From Geobacter sp. UBA5608 (GTDB taxonomy: Bacteria > Desulfobacterota > Desulfuromonadia > Geobacterales > Pseudopelobacteraceae), in NCBI GenBank assembly GCA_002424705.1, contig DIKW01000029.1, positions 1-22,507 on the forward strand: a DNA stretch of 22,507 nt. Direction: 5' to 3'. The notes below the pieces were generated by a model that worked only from the letters and a program-made list of their open reading frames with translations, searched no databases and was not told the origin of the DNA. The translations under genes were made by a program, and so were the position numbers. Shown here in pieces: positions 1 through 7,824 of this stretch (position 1 is the stretch's first letter; each line of letters starts with the position of its first letter).

Positions 1-213
1 GCCTGGGGCACCTACTGGAGCTGGGACCCCAAAGAGACCTGGTCGCTGATCGTCTGGTTCATCTACGCCGCCTTCCTGCATGCCCGTTTCACCAAGGGCT
101 GGGTGGGCCGCCGTGCGGCCTGGCTGTCGATCATCGGCTTTGCCGCCACCATCTTCTGTTATCTGGGCGTAAACCTGCTGCTCTCAGGTCTGCACAGCTA
201 CGGCGGCCTGTAA
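1..213 (+). CDS. ccsB: Cytochrome c biogenesis protein, CcsB/ResC (CcsA) family, C-terminal fragment
   Basis: Only the last 70 residues are in the window; the 5' part lies upstream. The fragment begins inside a tryptophan-rich stretch reading WGTYWSWDPKETWSLIVW (residues 2-19 as seen), which matches the WWD-type haem-handling motif of the CcsA/CcmC superfamily. Two hydrophobic segments follow (about residues 15-28 and 38-61) and the protein ends at a TAA. Family members sit in the inner membrane and, with ResB/Ccs1, deliver haem to apocytochromes c on the periplasmic side (system II). The partner resB-like gene is expected upstream but is not visible. The stop codon abuts a long palindromic element, and a hairpin terminator follows about 130 nt later. 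Confidence in the family is high; the exact CcsA versus CcsB name depends on the missing part. Confidence 0.88.
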   Translation, partial: AWGTYWSWDPKETWSLIVWFIYAAFLHARFTKGWVGRRAAWLSIIGFAATIFCYLGVNLLLSGLHSYGGL

Positions 214-332
214 CAACGATCTTTTTGCGCCCTGAGCGCGTCTGTCTGCGGAAGGTCTTGTGCGGCGTACTGTGTAGTACGCCTCCCGCCTTTCCTGGCC
301 AGCCGCACCCAGGACGAAAAAATCTTCGTTGT
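213..332. repeat. 120-nt imperfect palindromic element (REP/BIME-like candidate)
   Basis: The stretch folds back on itself over nearly its whole length. The outer arms ACAACGA (213-219) and TCGTTGT (326-332) are perfect complements. The next portions, with T-rich and A-rich runs, match imperfectly. The centre is a perfect GCGTACT (265-271), loop GTGT (272-275), AGTACGC (276-282). It starts on the last base of the ccsB stop codon. I believe similar sequences are scattered in Geobacter-type intergenic regions, but that is memory and not a search. It could act as an RNA-stabilising hairpin, a protein-binding site or a passive mobile repeat. Overlapping short ORFs on both strands look like by-products of the palindrome. 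Confidence 0.7.
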
Positions 333-345
333 ATGTTACACGACA

Positions 346-376
346 GAAAAACCGGGTCCGCCCGGTTTTTCCTTTT
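346..376 (+). terminator. Rho-independent terminator after ccsB, just upstream of the first glycosyltransferase
   Basis: A perfect 11-bp stem, GAAAAACCGGG (346-356) with CCCGGTTTTTC (361-371), closes a 4-nt loop TCCG and is followed by CTTTTT. It should end transcription from ccsB. Only 19 bases separate the stem from the TTG start of the next gene, and the AGGCGAGG ribosome binding site (378-385) lies directly behind the U-run. Transcription of the glycan operon therefore has to start upstream of, or within, this hairpin, so it could also act as an attenuator. Confidence 0.85.
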
Positions 377-390
377 TAGGCGAGGCATTC

Positions 391-1338
391 TTGACCATCA
401 CCATTGTCATACCGATCAAACCGGGGCTGGTGCCCCAGGCGGTTGAACGGCTCAGCCGGCTGGTCTGGCCGTCGGATCAGCTTGAGCTGCTGGTGGCGGA
501 AGGAACCAACCCCAGCCGGCAGCGCAACGAGGCGGTGCAACAGGCCAGCGGTGAGATCATCTATTTTCTGGATGACGATTCGCAGGTGGTTCCCGACTGC
601 CTGCAACGGATCGTGGAGCATTTCCGCGATCCGCAGGTTGTTGCCGTTGGTGGTCCGTCGTTGACCCCGGACGGCGATTCCCTGCTGCAGCGAGCCATCG
701 GTGCGGTCTTGAGTTCTCCTCTGGGGACGGGTGGGGTGCGCAATCGTTATCAGTCCGTCGGTGTCGTGCGGGAGACCAGCGAGCGGGAACTGATCCTCTG
801 TAACCTGGCGGTGCGTCGGGAGGCGTTCCTGGCCTGCAACGGCTTTGACGAACGGTTGTACCCCAACGAGGAAAACGAGTTTCTGGATCGTTTGGTGGCC
901 AGTGGCGGCCGGTTGCTGCACGATCCTCAGCTGGCGGTGGAACGTAGCCAGCGGCCGCACCTGGCGGCCTTCGTCAAGCAGATGTTTCGTTATGGCCGCG
1001 GCCGGGCCCGCCAGACCCGTATGGCCGGCTTTTCCGGCCTGATGCCGTTTGCTCCTCTGGGGCTGGTGTTCTACGTGGTGAGTCTGTTGCTCTGGCGTGA
1101 GCCGCTCTGGCGTCTGCCGTTGGGCGCCTACGCTGCGGCCTGCCTGCTGTGCGGCCTGCGTGCGGCTGTCAAAGCCCGCAATCCGCTGTTTGTCGTGCTG
1201 CTGCCGGCCCTGTTTCCGCTCTTGCACCTCGCCAACGGCATCGGTCTGCTGGCAGGCTTTCTGCTGCCGCTGCCGCGGCAAACATGCTATAAGCAGTCAG
1301 CAGTGACGGTGCGCCGCCTAGGGCTGACCGATCAGTAA
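391..1338 (+). CDS. Glycosyltransferase family 2 with C-terminal membrane segments
   Basis: This 315-residue protein has a GT-A fold catalytic domain over about residues 1-205. Residues 42-46 (SRQRN) and the aspartate cluster DDD at 61-63 form the nucleotide-sugar and metal site. NEENEFLDRL at 159-168 resembles the acidic catalytic-base motif, and FRYGRGRA (199-206) is typical after the catalytic core. Hydrophobic segments at about 218-236, 244-260 and 265-292 anchor it in the inner membrane. It probably adds a sugar to a lipid-linked glycan on the cytoplasmic side; donor and acceptor cannot be read from sequence. The start is a TTG preceded by AGGCGAGG at 378-385; no in-frame ATG lies nearby. 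It is the first gene of the + strand glycan run and ends 15 nt before the next start. Confidence 0.85.
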   Translation: MTITIVIPIKPGLVPQAVERLSRLVWPSDQLELLVAEGTNPSRQRNEAVQQASGEIIYFLDDDSQVVPDCLQRIVEHFRDPQVVAVGGPSLTPDGDSLLQRAIGAVLSSPLGTGGVRNRYQSVGVVRETSERELILCNLAVRREAFLACNGFDERLYPNEENEFLDRLVASGGRLLHDPQLAVERSQRPHLAAFVKQMFRYGRGRARQTRMAGFSGLMPFAPLGLVFYVVSLLLWREPLWRLPLGAYAAACLLCGLRAAVKARNPLFVVLLPALFPLLHLANGIGLLAGFLLPLPRQTCYKQSAVTVRRLGLTDQ

Positions 1339-1353
1339 TCAGGAGTCGTCTGC

Positions 1354-2310
1354 ATGGACTTAAGTGTCGTCATCCCGATCTATTATGAAGAAGCGAATAT
1401 CCGTCCGCTGTATGAAGCGGTCACCGCCGTGCTTGATCCGATCGGGCTGAGCTATGAGATCATCACCGTTGATGACGGCTCCGGCGACGGCTCTTTTGCC
1501 GTGCTGAAGGAGCTGGCCCTGGCGGATAAACGGCTGCGGGTGATCCGTTTCCGTCGCAATTTCGGTCAGACCGCCGCCATGGCGGCCGGGTTCGAGGCAG
1601 CCCGCGGGTCGGTGATCATCCCGATGGACGGCGACCTGCAGAATGACCCGGCTGATATCCCCCTGTTGCTGGAAAAGATCAGGGAAGGCTATGACGTGGT
1701 CTCCGGCTGGCGCAAGGACCGCCAGGACGCCTTCATCAACCGCACCCTGCCGTCCCGCATCGCCAACGGCCTGATCTCCCGCATGACCGGCGTCCATCTG
1801 CACGACTACGGCTGCACCCTCAAGGCCTATCGCCGCGAAGTGCTGGAAGGGATCGGCCTGTACGGCGAGATGCACCGTTTTGTGCCGGCCCTGGCCTCCC
1901 GGGTGGGGGCCAAGGTGACCGAGCTGGCGGTGCGCCACCATCCCCGGCTGCATGGTCAGAGCAAGTACGGCATCTCCCGCACCATGCGGGTGGTGCTGGA
2001 TCTGATCACGGTCCGCTTTCTGCTGTCCTACGCCACCAAGCCGATCCAGCTGTTCGGCAAATGGGGCATCTATGCCGTGCTGCTGTCGTTTGTGACCGGC
2101 GGCGCCACACTCTGGATGAAGCTGGTCAACGACTACAGCATGAATCGCAACCCGCTCCTGATCCTGACCGCCTTCCTGCTGTTCATGGGGGTGCAGTTCA
2201 TCGCCCTGGGGCTGTTGGGTGAACTGAACGCCCGCACCTGGTACGAATCGCAAGGAAAGCCGGTCTACACCGTGCGGGAACGGTTAAACGAGCCGGATGA
2301 CCATGTCTGA
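1354..2310 (+). CDS. Polyprenyl-phosphate glycosyltransferase, GtrB/CsbB/DPM1-like family 2
   Basis: At 318 residues it has the usual length of the bacterial DPM1-like family. The GT-A domain shows VVIPIYYEE at 5-13, VDDGS at 39-43 and the catalytic MDGDLQNDP at 91-99. The family-specific HRFVPALA (174-181) and GQSKYGISR (201-209) follow. Two C-terminal transmembrane helices (about 232-254 and 268-290) are in the standard place. Enzymes of this family move a sugar from a nucleotide donor to undecaprenyl phosphate at the cytoplasmic face, making a donor for GT-C enzymes outside. The YfhO-like protein encoded at 9795-12215 is a plausible user of this product, as with CsbB and YfhO of Bacillus. 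A ribosome binding site AGGAG precedes the ATG. The gene overlaps the next by 14 nt. Confidence 0.9.
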   Translation: MDLSVVIPIYYEEANIRPLYEAVTAVLDPIGLSYEIITVDDGSGDGSFAVLKELALADKRLRVIRFRRNFGQTAAMAAGFEAARGSVIIPMDGDLQNDPADIPLLLEKIREGYDVVSGWRKDRQDAFINRTLPSRIANGLISRMTGVHLHDYGCTLKAYRREVLEGIGLYGEMHRFVPALASRVGAKVTELAVRHHPRLHGQSKYGISRTMRVVLDLITVRFLLSYATKPIQLFGKWGIYAVLLSFVTGGATLWMKLVNDYSMNRNPLLILTAFLLFMGVQFIALGLLGELNARTWYESQGKPVYTVRERLNEPDDHV

Positions 2311-3496
2311 TCAGCAGGCTCAGGCCGGCTTGCGCATCCTGATGATCGCCCCGACCCCCTATTTCTCGGACCGAGGCTGCCACGTCAGGATCTATGAAGA
2401 GGCGCGGGCCCTGATGGCGCTGGGCCATCAGGTGCGGATCGTCAGTTACCACCTGGGACGAGATCTGGAGCCGGTGCCGGTTGACCGGACCATTGCCATC
2501 CCCTGGTATCAGAAGCGTGAGGCCGGACCTTCCTGGCATAAGCTGTATCTGGATCTGTTGCTGCTGATCAGCGCACTGCTGACCGGGTACAGCTTTCGGC
2601 CACAGCTGATCCACGGCCACCTGCATGAAGGCGCGCTGGTGGGCTGGCTGGTGGCCAGGCTGCTGCGGGTGCCGCTGGTCTTCGATTACCAGGGCAGCCT
2701 GACCGGCGAATCGCTCAACCACGGTTTTTTTAAGCCTGGTTCACTGCTGCAGCGGTTGTTCAGGGCGGTTGAAAGCGGGATCAACCGCCTGCCCGATCTG
2801 GTGCTGACCAGCTCCACACCCGGCCGGGAGGAGTTGCTGATCAACGGTTTGCCGGAAGAGCGGGTGGTCTCCTTTCCGGACGGGGTTGATACCATGGTGT
2901 TTCGCCCGTTATCGCGCGCTGAAGCCCGTCAGCGGCTGGGCATCAGTGACGACCTGCCGCTGGTGGTCTACCTGGGGCTGCTTAACCGGTATCAGGGCAC
3001 CGATCTGCTGCTCGAGGCCGCTGTGCTGCTCAAGGAACGCAGATGCACCTTTCACCTGCTGCTGATGGGTTTTCCGGAGGAGGAGTATCGCGTCAGGGCC
3101 GAGCAGCTCAAGCTGTCCGGTTTTGTGACCTTCACCGGCCGGGTGGATTATAGTGATGCGCCACTTTTGCTCTCGGCCGGTGACCTGGCCGTTTCCCCCA
3201 AGCTCTCGACCACCGAGGCCAATGGCAAACTGCTGAACTACATGGCCTGCGGCCTGCCGACGGTCTGTTTCGAGAGCCCGGTCAACCGTGAACTACTGGG
3301 GGAGGACGGCATCTATGCCGAGCCGGGTAGCGCCGAAGATCTGGCCCGCTGCATCGAACAGGCCTTGCTGGATCACGATAACCTGCAGCAGCGGGGCAGG
3401 CAGCTCAGGTTGCGGGCCCGTGAGGAACATGGCTGGAAGAGTCGGGCGAGCCAGTTGGAAGGTCTTTACCAGTGTCTGTTGACGGTTGCAAAATGA
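2297..3496 (+). CDS. Glycosyltransferase family 4/1 (GT-B fold)
   Basis: This 399-residue protein has two Rossmann-like halves. The N-terminal half starts with LRILMIAPTPYFSDRG (12-27) for acceptor binding. The C-terminal half starts after FPDGVD (193-198), a standard hinge signature. VVYLGLLNRYQGTDLLLEA at 223-241 and TTEANGKLLNYMACGLP at 305-321 correspond to the nucleotide-sugar site, with the acidic residue in the usual place before the conserved glycine. A hydrophobic patch near 85-97 could sit on the membrane surface. It probably extends a lipid-linked oligosaccharide in the cytoplasm; the sugar is unknown. Its start overlaps the previous gene by 14 nt, so translation is likely coupled. 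A second in-frame ATG two codons later (2303) is an alternative start. Its stop codon is shared in an ATGA with the next gene. Confidence 0.88.
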   Translation: MTMSDQQAQAGLRILMIAPTPYFSDRGCHVRIYEEARALMALGHQVRIVSYHLGRDLEPVPVDRTIAIPWYQKREAGPSWHKLYLDLLLLISALLTGYSFRPQLIHGHLHEGALVGWLVARLLRVPLVFDYQGSLTGESLNHGFFKPGSLLQRLFRAVESGINRLPDLVLTSSTPGREELLINGLPEERVVSFPDGVDTMVFRPLSRAEARQRLGISDDLPLVVYLGLLNRYQGTDLLLEAAVLLKERRCTFHLLLMGFPEEEYRVRAEQLKLSGFVTFTGRVDYSDAPLLLSAGDLAVSPKLSTTEANGKLLNYMACGLPTVCFESPVNRELLGEDGIYAEPGSAEDLARCIEQALLDHDNLQQRGRQLRLRAREEHGWKSRASQLEGLYQCLLTVAK

Positions 3497-4149
3497 ATGG
3501 GTCTGAGGTAATGGTTCATACCATGAACAAAAAAACGCAGCTGTCATTGGATGACTACACCGTCTTTCGCCTGCTCTGCGAACTGGACAAGGGTGATGTT
3601 GGCTCGCAGCGCGACCTGGCGCGTCGCCTGCAGGGTGCCCTGGGGCTGGTGAACGGGTACCTCAAGGTCTGCAGCGACAACGGCTGGGTGCGGGTGCGGG
3701 ATCTGCCCGGCAACCGCAAAAGCTACCAACTGACCGCCAAAGGTGGTGCCGAGCGACGGCGTCTGGCGCTGGTGCATGCCCGTTACCTGGATGAGATCAT
3801 CGACGTCGTACAGCAGGAATATCGCCAGATAGCAGCACAGCTCCGCGAAGAAGGGGTAGAACGGGTCGCGTTCTGCGGTATCGACGGAGTGGCCGGCATT
3901 GCCTGGTTGACCCTGCAACAGGCTGGCCTGGAGCTGTCAGTGGCCATGGATACCTGCGGCGTTGGCGAACGATTCATGGGGGGCGAGGTGGTCTCGCTGG
4001 CCTACGGCCTGCTGGGCGAGACCCACCGGATCGTGATCTCATCACTGCAACGCGCGACCGAGCTGAAGGCAGCGTTACTGGAATTGGGCGCCAAGCCGGA
4101 AACCATCCTGGTGCCGCCCTGCTTTCTGGAACTGCACCATGTCGCCTGA
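3493..4149 (+). CDS. Winged-helix (MarR/EPS-type) regulator with C-terminal Rossmann-like domain
   Basis: Read from ATG 3493 it is 218 residues. Residues 20-85 form a winged helix: RDLARRLQGALGLVNGYLKV resembles helix-turn-helix and KSYQLTAKG the wing, as in EPS-associated MarR-type regulators. A helical linker (86-120) leads to a second domain (122-210) with alternating beta strands and helices. It begins RVAFCGIDGVAGIAWLTL, a degenerate glycine-rich nucleotide-binding loop. Similar two-domain regulators occur in polysaccharide clusters, so it may sense a sugar nucleotide or cofactor and tune this operon; that role is inferred. Start choice is uncertain. 3493 makes an ATGA overlap with the previous stop, 3511 and 3523 are also in-frame ATGs, and a GTG lies at 3472. 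The only Shine-Dalgarno-like GAGG is at 3505-3508. Confidence 0.72.
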   Translation: MNGSEVMVHTMNKKTQLSLDDYTVFRLLCELDKGDVGSQRDLARRLQGALGLVNGYLKVCSDNGWVRVRDLPGNRKSYQLTAKGGAERRRLALVHARYLDEIIDVVQQEYRQIAAQLREEGVERVAFCGIDGVAGIAWLTLQQAGLELSVAMDTCGVGERFMGGEVVSLAYGLLGETHRIVISSLQRATELKAALLELGAKPETILVPPCFLELHHVA

Positions 4150-4194
4150 TACCGCATTTCGTTGCGTCAGCCTCTCGCGCTGACCACTCACGCC

Positions 4195-5526
4195 ATGTTT
4201 GCCGTCATGCATCGCTCTATCCCGCCTGTTATCAAAAAGCGCCTTGATCCCATCGTGCAGGCTCCCGGCTTCAACAATACCCTCTGGCTGTTCAGCGACC
4301 GGTTGCTCCGGATGGGGGTCGGCCTGGTGGTGGGGGTCTGGATCGCACGCTACCTGGGGCCGGAAGGCTATGGCCTGCTCAGTTTTGCCGGATCCTATGT
4401 GATGCTGTTTTCAGCGCTGGCCCTGTTTGGTTTGGAAGCGTTGGTGGTGCGCGAGTTGGTGTCCGATGGGGACCAACGGGGCACAATTCTGGGCACTACC
4501 TTTCTGATTCGTCTGGCAAGCGGTGGGCTGGCCTATCTGCTGGCTGTTGTCACGATTATGGTGCTGCGTCCAGGCGATAGTCTGGCCCTGCTCTTGGTGG
4601 CCCTGTTGGGTAGCTCGTTACTGTTCCAGTCTGCTGAGGTGATCGATCTCTGGTTTCAGTCCCGTGTGGCGTCGCGCTATGCCGTCATGGCGCGGATTGT
4701 CGCCTTTCTGTTGTCGAGCGCGGCAAAGCTGGCCTGTGTCCTGGCCGGTGCCTCACTGACCGCCGTTGCCCTGGCCACGGCAGCCGAGGCGTTGCTCTTG
4801 GCCGGTGTTCTGGTGGTGGTGTACCTGCGGACGGCTGAACGGCTGAGTACGTGGCAATGGGATACTATCCGTTTCCGTGCGCTGGTCCGCAGCGCCATTC
4901 CGATGGTCCTGTCAGGGGTGGTGCTGATGATCTACCTCAGGATCGATCAGGTTATGCTGGGGTCGCTGGCCAGCGAGTCAGAGGTCGGTTTTTACGCCGC
5001 TGCGGTACGTATTTCTGAGGTCTGGTATTTTGTGCCGGCCGCCATCGTCTCCTCACTGTTTCCCCGTATCGTCCAGTTGCGGGCCAGTGACCAGGTCCAG
5101 TTTGAACAGCAGCTGCAGCGGCTCTACAACCTGTTGGCCTTCCTCGGTTACGCGGTGGCGCTGCCGGTGACGCTGCTGGCCCCCTGGCTGGTGCAGCTCC
5201 TGTTCGGCAGCGCCTATCAATCATCTGCGCCGCTCTTGTCCGTGCTGATCTGGGCCGGCCTGTTCGCCAACCTGACCGTTGCCCGCAATGCGCATTTTAT
5301 CGCCCTGGATTGGGGGCGGGCCCAACTGTGGACCGCCTCGGCCGGCGCCATCGCCAATATCCTGCTCAATCTGCTGCTGATACCCCGCTATGGCGCCATG
5401 GGGGCTGCCGGAGCAACCTGCCTTTCCTACTGGGTGGCTGCCCAGGGGGCCTGCTATGCCTCGCACTCGCTCAGACCGGCGGCTGCCATGATCATGCGGG
5501 CCCTGTTGATGCCGCGTTGGTGGTGA
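4195..5526 (+). CDS. Wzx-like oligosaccharide flippase (MOP superfamily)
   Basis: This inner-membrane protein of about 443 residues has roughly a dozen hydrophobic segments spread through it. The N-terminal signature NTLWLFSDRLLRMGVGLVVG, followed by ARYLGPEGYGLLSFAGSYV (51-69), is characteristic of polysaccharide flippases of the MOP superfamily (RfbX/Wzx). Such proteins move undecaprenyl-pyrophosphate-linked oligosaccharide from the cytoplasmic to the periplasmic leaflet. It sits between glycosyltransferase genes, fitting a Wzx-dependent glycan pathway, although no Wzy, Wzz or ligase is present. The start is not well marked. An in-frame TTG at 4162 and ATGs at 4195 and 4207 are possible and none has a good ribosome binding site. 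Conserved sequence begins only near residue 20, so either ATG fits. The stop is one base before the next ATG. Confidence 0.88.
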   Translation: MFAVMHRSIPPVIKKRLDPIVQAPGFNNTLWLFSDRLLRMGVGLVVGVWIARYLGPEGYGLLSFAGSYVMLFSALALFGLEALVVRELVSDGDQRGTILGTTFLIRLASGGLAYLLAVVTIMVLRPGDSLALLLVALLGSSLLFQSAEVIDLWFQSRVASRYAVMARIVAFLLSSAAKLACVLAGASLTAVALATAAEALLLAGVLVVVYLRTAERLSTWQWDTIRFRALVRSAIPMVLSGVVLMIYLRIDQVMLGSLASESEVGFYAAAVRISEVWYFVPAAIVSSLFPRIVQLRASDQVQFEQQLQRLYNLLAFLGYAVALPVTLLAPWLVQLLFGSAYQSSAPLLSVLIWAGLFANLTVARNAHFIALDWGRAQLWTASAGAIANILLNLLLIPRYGAMGAAGATCLSYWVAAQGACYASHSLRPAAAMIMRALLMPRWW

Positions 5527-5527
5527 G

Positions 5528-6664
5528 ATGGCCTCTTTGACGAACCGGAAGATCGTGCTGCTGTTCGGCAGCCTGGAGCTGGGTGGAGCGGAACGGCAGG
5601 GGCTGTTACTGGCCCGTCATCTGCACGAGCAGCAGGCCGCAGAGGTGCAGGTCTGGGGCCTTGGCGCCGAACGGGGTGCCGTTGCCGACCAGTGTGATGC
5701 CTGGGGCATCCCCTGGCGGGCGCTGCCGCTGCACTGGGGGCTGCGCCGGAGGCTGCCGCACCTGCTGCGGCTCTGGTGGTATCTGCGTGGCGCACAGCCG
5801 GAGATACTGCTGTCGTACACCACGGTGCCCAATCTGGCTGCGGCGCTGCTGTGGCCGTTGTGCGGGGTCCGGCTCTGCGTCTGGAACCAGGCCGATGCAG
5901 GCTTGCTGCTGCCTGCCAGCTGGCTGCATCGCTGGGCCATCAGCCGGGTCAACCAGTTGATTGCCAACGCGGAAGGGGGCCGGCAGTACCTGTTGGAAAC
6001 CTTCGGCCTGCTCCCGACCCGGGTGCGCCTGATCCGCAACGGCGTCAGCCTGGCTCCGGCGCTGGCCGATCGTGCCACCTGGCGTCAACGGTTATCTGCG
6101 GCACCGGATGCCGTCCTGGTCGTGATGGTGGCCAACTTGAGCCGCTACAAGGATCATGCTACCCTGCTGCGGGCCTGGCGCCTGCTGCTGTCGTCCTGTG
6201 GGGGCCGCACTGACCTGCTGGTACTGGCAGGGCGCTTTGACGATCAGGCCGCGTCCCTGCAGCAGCAGGCCGAACAGCTGGGGATTGCCCATCAGGTGCG
6301 TTTCCTGGGCGCGGTGTCGGATGTGGCGGGCCTGCTGGCCGCCGCCGATATCTGTGCGCACAGTTCACCCAGCGAAGGGATTCCCAATGCCGTGCTGGAG
6401 GCGATGGCCAGCGGTCTGCCGGTGACCGGCAGCGATATCCCCGGTCTGCGGGAGGCGGTTGGTGAAGAGGGGTTCCCGCTGTTGGTGCCGGTAGGGAATG
6501 CGGAGGCGCTGGCCGCTCTGCTGCAGCGGCTGATGCAGGACCCTGTCCTGCGCCATCGGCAGGGGGAACTGATGCGACAGCGTGCCGAACAGCAGTTCGG
6601 CCTTGAACGGATGTGTAACGAAACGGTTGACTACCTGCAGACTGCCCTGGGTGGCGTTCGATGA
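5528..6664 (+). CDS. Glycosyltransferase family 4 (GT-B fold)
   Basis: This 378-residue protein shows the standard GT4 plan. The N-terminal domain opens with IVLLFGSLELGGAERQ (9-24), including the GGAE acceptor-site loop. IRNGVS (169-174) marks the interdomain hinge. In the C-terminal domain VANLSRYKDHATLLRA (201-216) is the phosphate-contacting loop. SSPSEGIPNAVLEAMASGLP (279-298) carries the EX7E pair E283/E291 that holds the nucleotide sugar. It is a retaining transferase, probably acting in the cytoplasm on a lipid-linked intermediate; the sugar is not predictable. The start lies one base after the flippase stop, and the gene shares an ATGA with its downstream neighbour, so translational coupling is likely. 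Confidence 0.9.
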   Translation: MASLTNRKIVLLFGSLELGGAERQGLLLARHLHEQQAAEVQVWGLGAERGAVADQCDAWGIPWRALPLHWGLRRRLPHLLRLWWYLRGAQPEILLSYTTVPNLAAALLWPLCGVRLCVWNQADAGLLLPASWLHRWAISRVNQLIANAEGGRQYLLETFGLLPTRVRLIRNGVSLAPALADRATWRQRLSAAPDAVLVVMVANLSRYKDHATLLRAWRLLLSSCGGRTDLLVLAGRFDDQAASLQQQAEQLGIAHQVRFLGAVSDVAGLLAAADICAHSSPSEGIPNAVLEAMASGLPVTGSDIPGLREAVGEEGFPLLVPVGNAEALAALLQRLMQDPVLRHRQGELMRQRAEQQFGLERMCNETVDYLQTALGGVR

Positions 6665-7824
6665 CAACCTCATTGCATAACCATCCGTTGATGGTCCTGC
6701 TGGTCAGACTTGGCGCCGGCCTCGGCCGCTTGGTTGGTCGGTTGCTGCCGGTCCGCAACCGCTCGGGCCTGTTCTTCTTTTTTCCGTTTTATCACACCGG
6801 CGGTGCCGAGCAGGTGCACATTGAGATTGTAAACTGTTTCGCGCAGGAGCGGCCTTGGGTCTTTTTTACCAAGCGTTCCCAGGATCAACGCTTTTGGAAA
6901 CAGTTTACAGCTGCGGCCCGTTGTTTTGCTGTCGGTCCGTTCCTGAAATACGGCTATCCCTTCAGCGCCGGTCTGCTGGCCGGCCTGATCGGCAGCCATC
7001 CCAGGGCACGGGTCTTCGGCTGCAACGCCCTGTTCTACTACCTGCTGCTGCCCCATCTGCCGGACCATGTGCGGGCAACCGACCTGCTGCACGGCTTAGG
7101 TGGCGGAGCGGAGCGGTTTTCCCTGCCGGTGCTTGATCGTCTGCAACAGCGGGTGGTCATCTCCCGAGGGGTTGGGGATCAACTGCTGGCCTTCTATCAT
7201 GCTGAAGGTGTGGCTGCTGGTCTCGATAGCCGACTGACCGTGATTGCGAACCGGATTGCCGTGCCGCCGGTCTGTCCCGAAAAGGCGGCTGCTGGGCCGC
7301 TGCAGCTGTTGTTTGTCGGACGGGGAAGCCAGGAAAAGCGGATCAAGCTGATCGGTCAGGCTGCACGGCGCTGCAGCGACGTTGGACTGCCGGTGGTTGT
7401 TACCCTGGTGGGCGATGTTGCTGACTGGCTGGAAGCGGGTGATGCTGACCGTTGCCGCCTGACCGGACCGATCAGCGACAGTGACAGGCTTACGGATCTG
7501 TACCGTCAGTCCCATCTGGTGCTGATCACCTCCAGTCGCGAGGGATTTCCGCTGACGGTGATGGAGGGGATGGCCCAGGGCTGTGTGCCGCTCTGCACTG
7601 CCGTAGGCGGCATAGCTGAGCATATCAGGCATCAGGAAAACGGTTGGCTGCTGCCGGCCGAAGACGACGCTGCTGTAGTTGAGGCCCTGGTTGCTGCGGT
7701 TGCCGAACTGGTGGCAGACCGACAGATGCTGACGCGCCTGTCGGCCAGCGCCTACGCCTACGCCGGCCGGCATTTTTCCGGTGCGCGTTTTTGCGAGCAG
7801 TATCAACGGGTGATCAAGGGATGA
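6661..7824 (+). CDS. Glycosyltransferase family 4-like (GT-B fold)
   Basis: This 387-residue protein carries FPFYHTGGAEQVH (41-53), the acceptor-side loop of GT4 enzymes. LLFVGRGSQEKRI (216-228) takes the place of the usual G-R-x-x-x-E-K loop. SSREGFPLTVMEGMAQGCVP (291-310) has EX7E glutamates E294 and E302. About 30 residues with a hydrophobic, arginine-flanked segment (MVLLVRLGAGLGRLVGRLLP) precede the catalytic core; this could be a membrane-associating helix. Its middle portion is more divergent than in the neighbouring GT4 genes. It overlaps the preceding stop in ATGA (6661-6664) and shares another ATGA with the next gene. Donor and acceptor are unknown. Confidence 0.85.
   Translation: MTTSLHNHPLMVLLVRLGAGLGRLVGRLLPVRNRSGLFFFFPFYHTGGAEQVHIEIVNCFAQERPWVFFTKRSQDQRFWKQFTAAARCFAVGPFLKYGYPFSAGLLAGLIGSHPRARVFGCNALFYYLLLPHLPDHVRATDLLHGLGGGAERFSLPVLDRLQQRVVISRGVGDQLLAFYHAEGVAAGLDSRLTVIANRIAVPPVCPEKAAAGPLQLLFVGRGSQEKRIKLIGQAARRCSDVGLPVVVTLVGDVADWLEAGDADRCRLTGPISDSDRLTDLYRQSHLVLITSSREGFPLTVMEGMAQGCVPLCTAVGGIAEHIRHQENGWLLPAEDDAAVVEALVAAVAELVADRQMLTRLSASAYAYAGRHFSGARFCEQYQRVIKG

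Noticed and set aside
131..446. Short ORFs on both strands across the ccsB-GT2 gap
   Set aside because: They lie on the palindrome and the terminator, and their translations are low-complexity and basic. The open frames come from the palindrome and GC bias.
376..2253. Long minus-strand ORFs opposite the first two glycosyltransferase genes
   Set aside because: They are antisense shadows of well-supported GT2 genes in GC-rich DNA. The products are rich in Q, H, R and P with no domain pattern.
3529..3535. A7 run near the start of the regulator gene as a frameshift or phase-variation site
   Set aside because: Seven A bases in AAC-AAA-AAA codons is ordinary, and no downstream alternate frame or stimulatory structure is visible.
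5617..6758. Several minus-strand and alternate-frame ORFs of 90-200 codons within the GT4 gene
   Set aside because: The + strand protein has complete GT4 motifs. The others have arginine/proline-rich composition typical of shadow frames.
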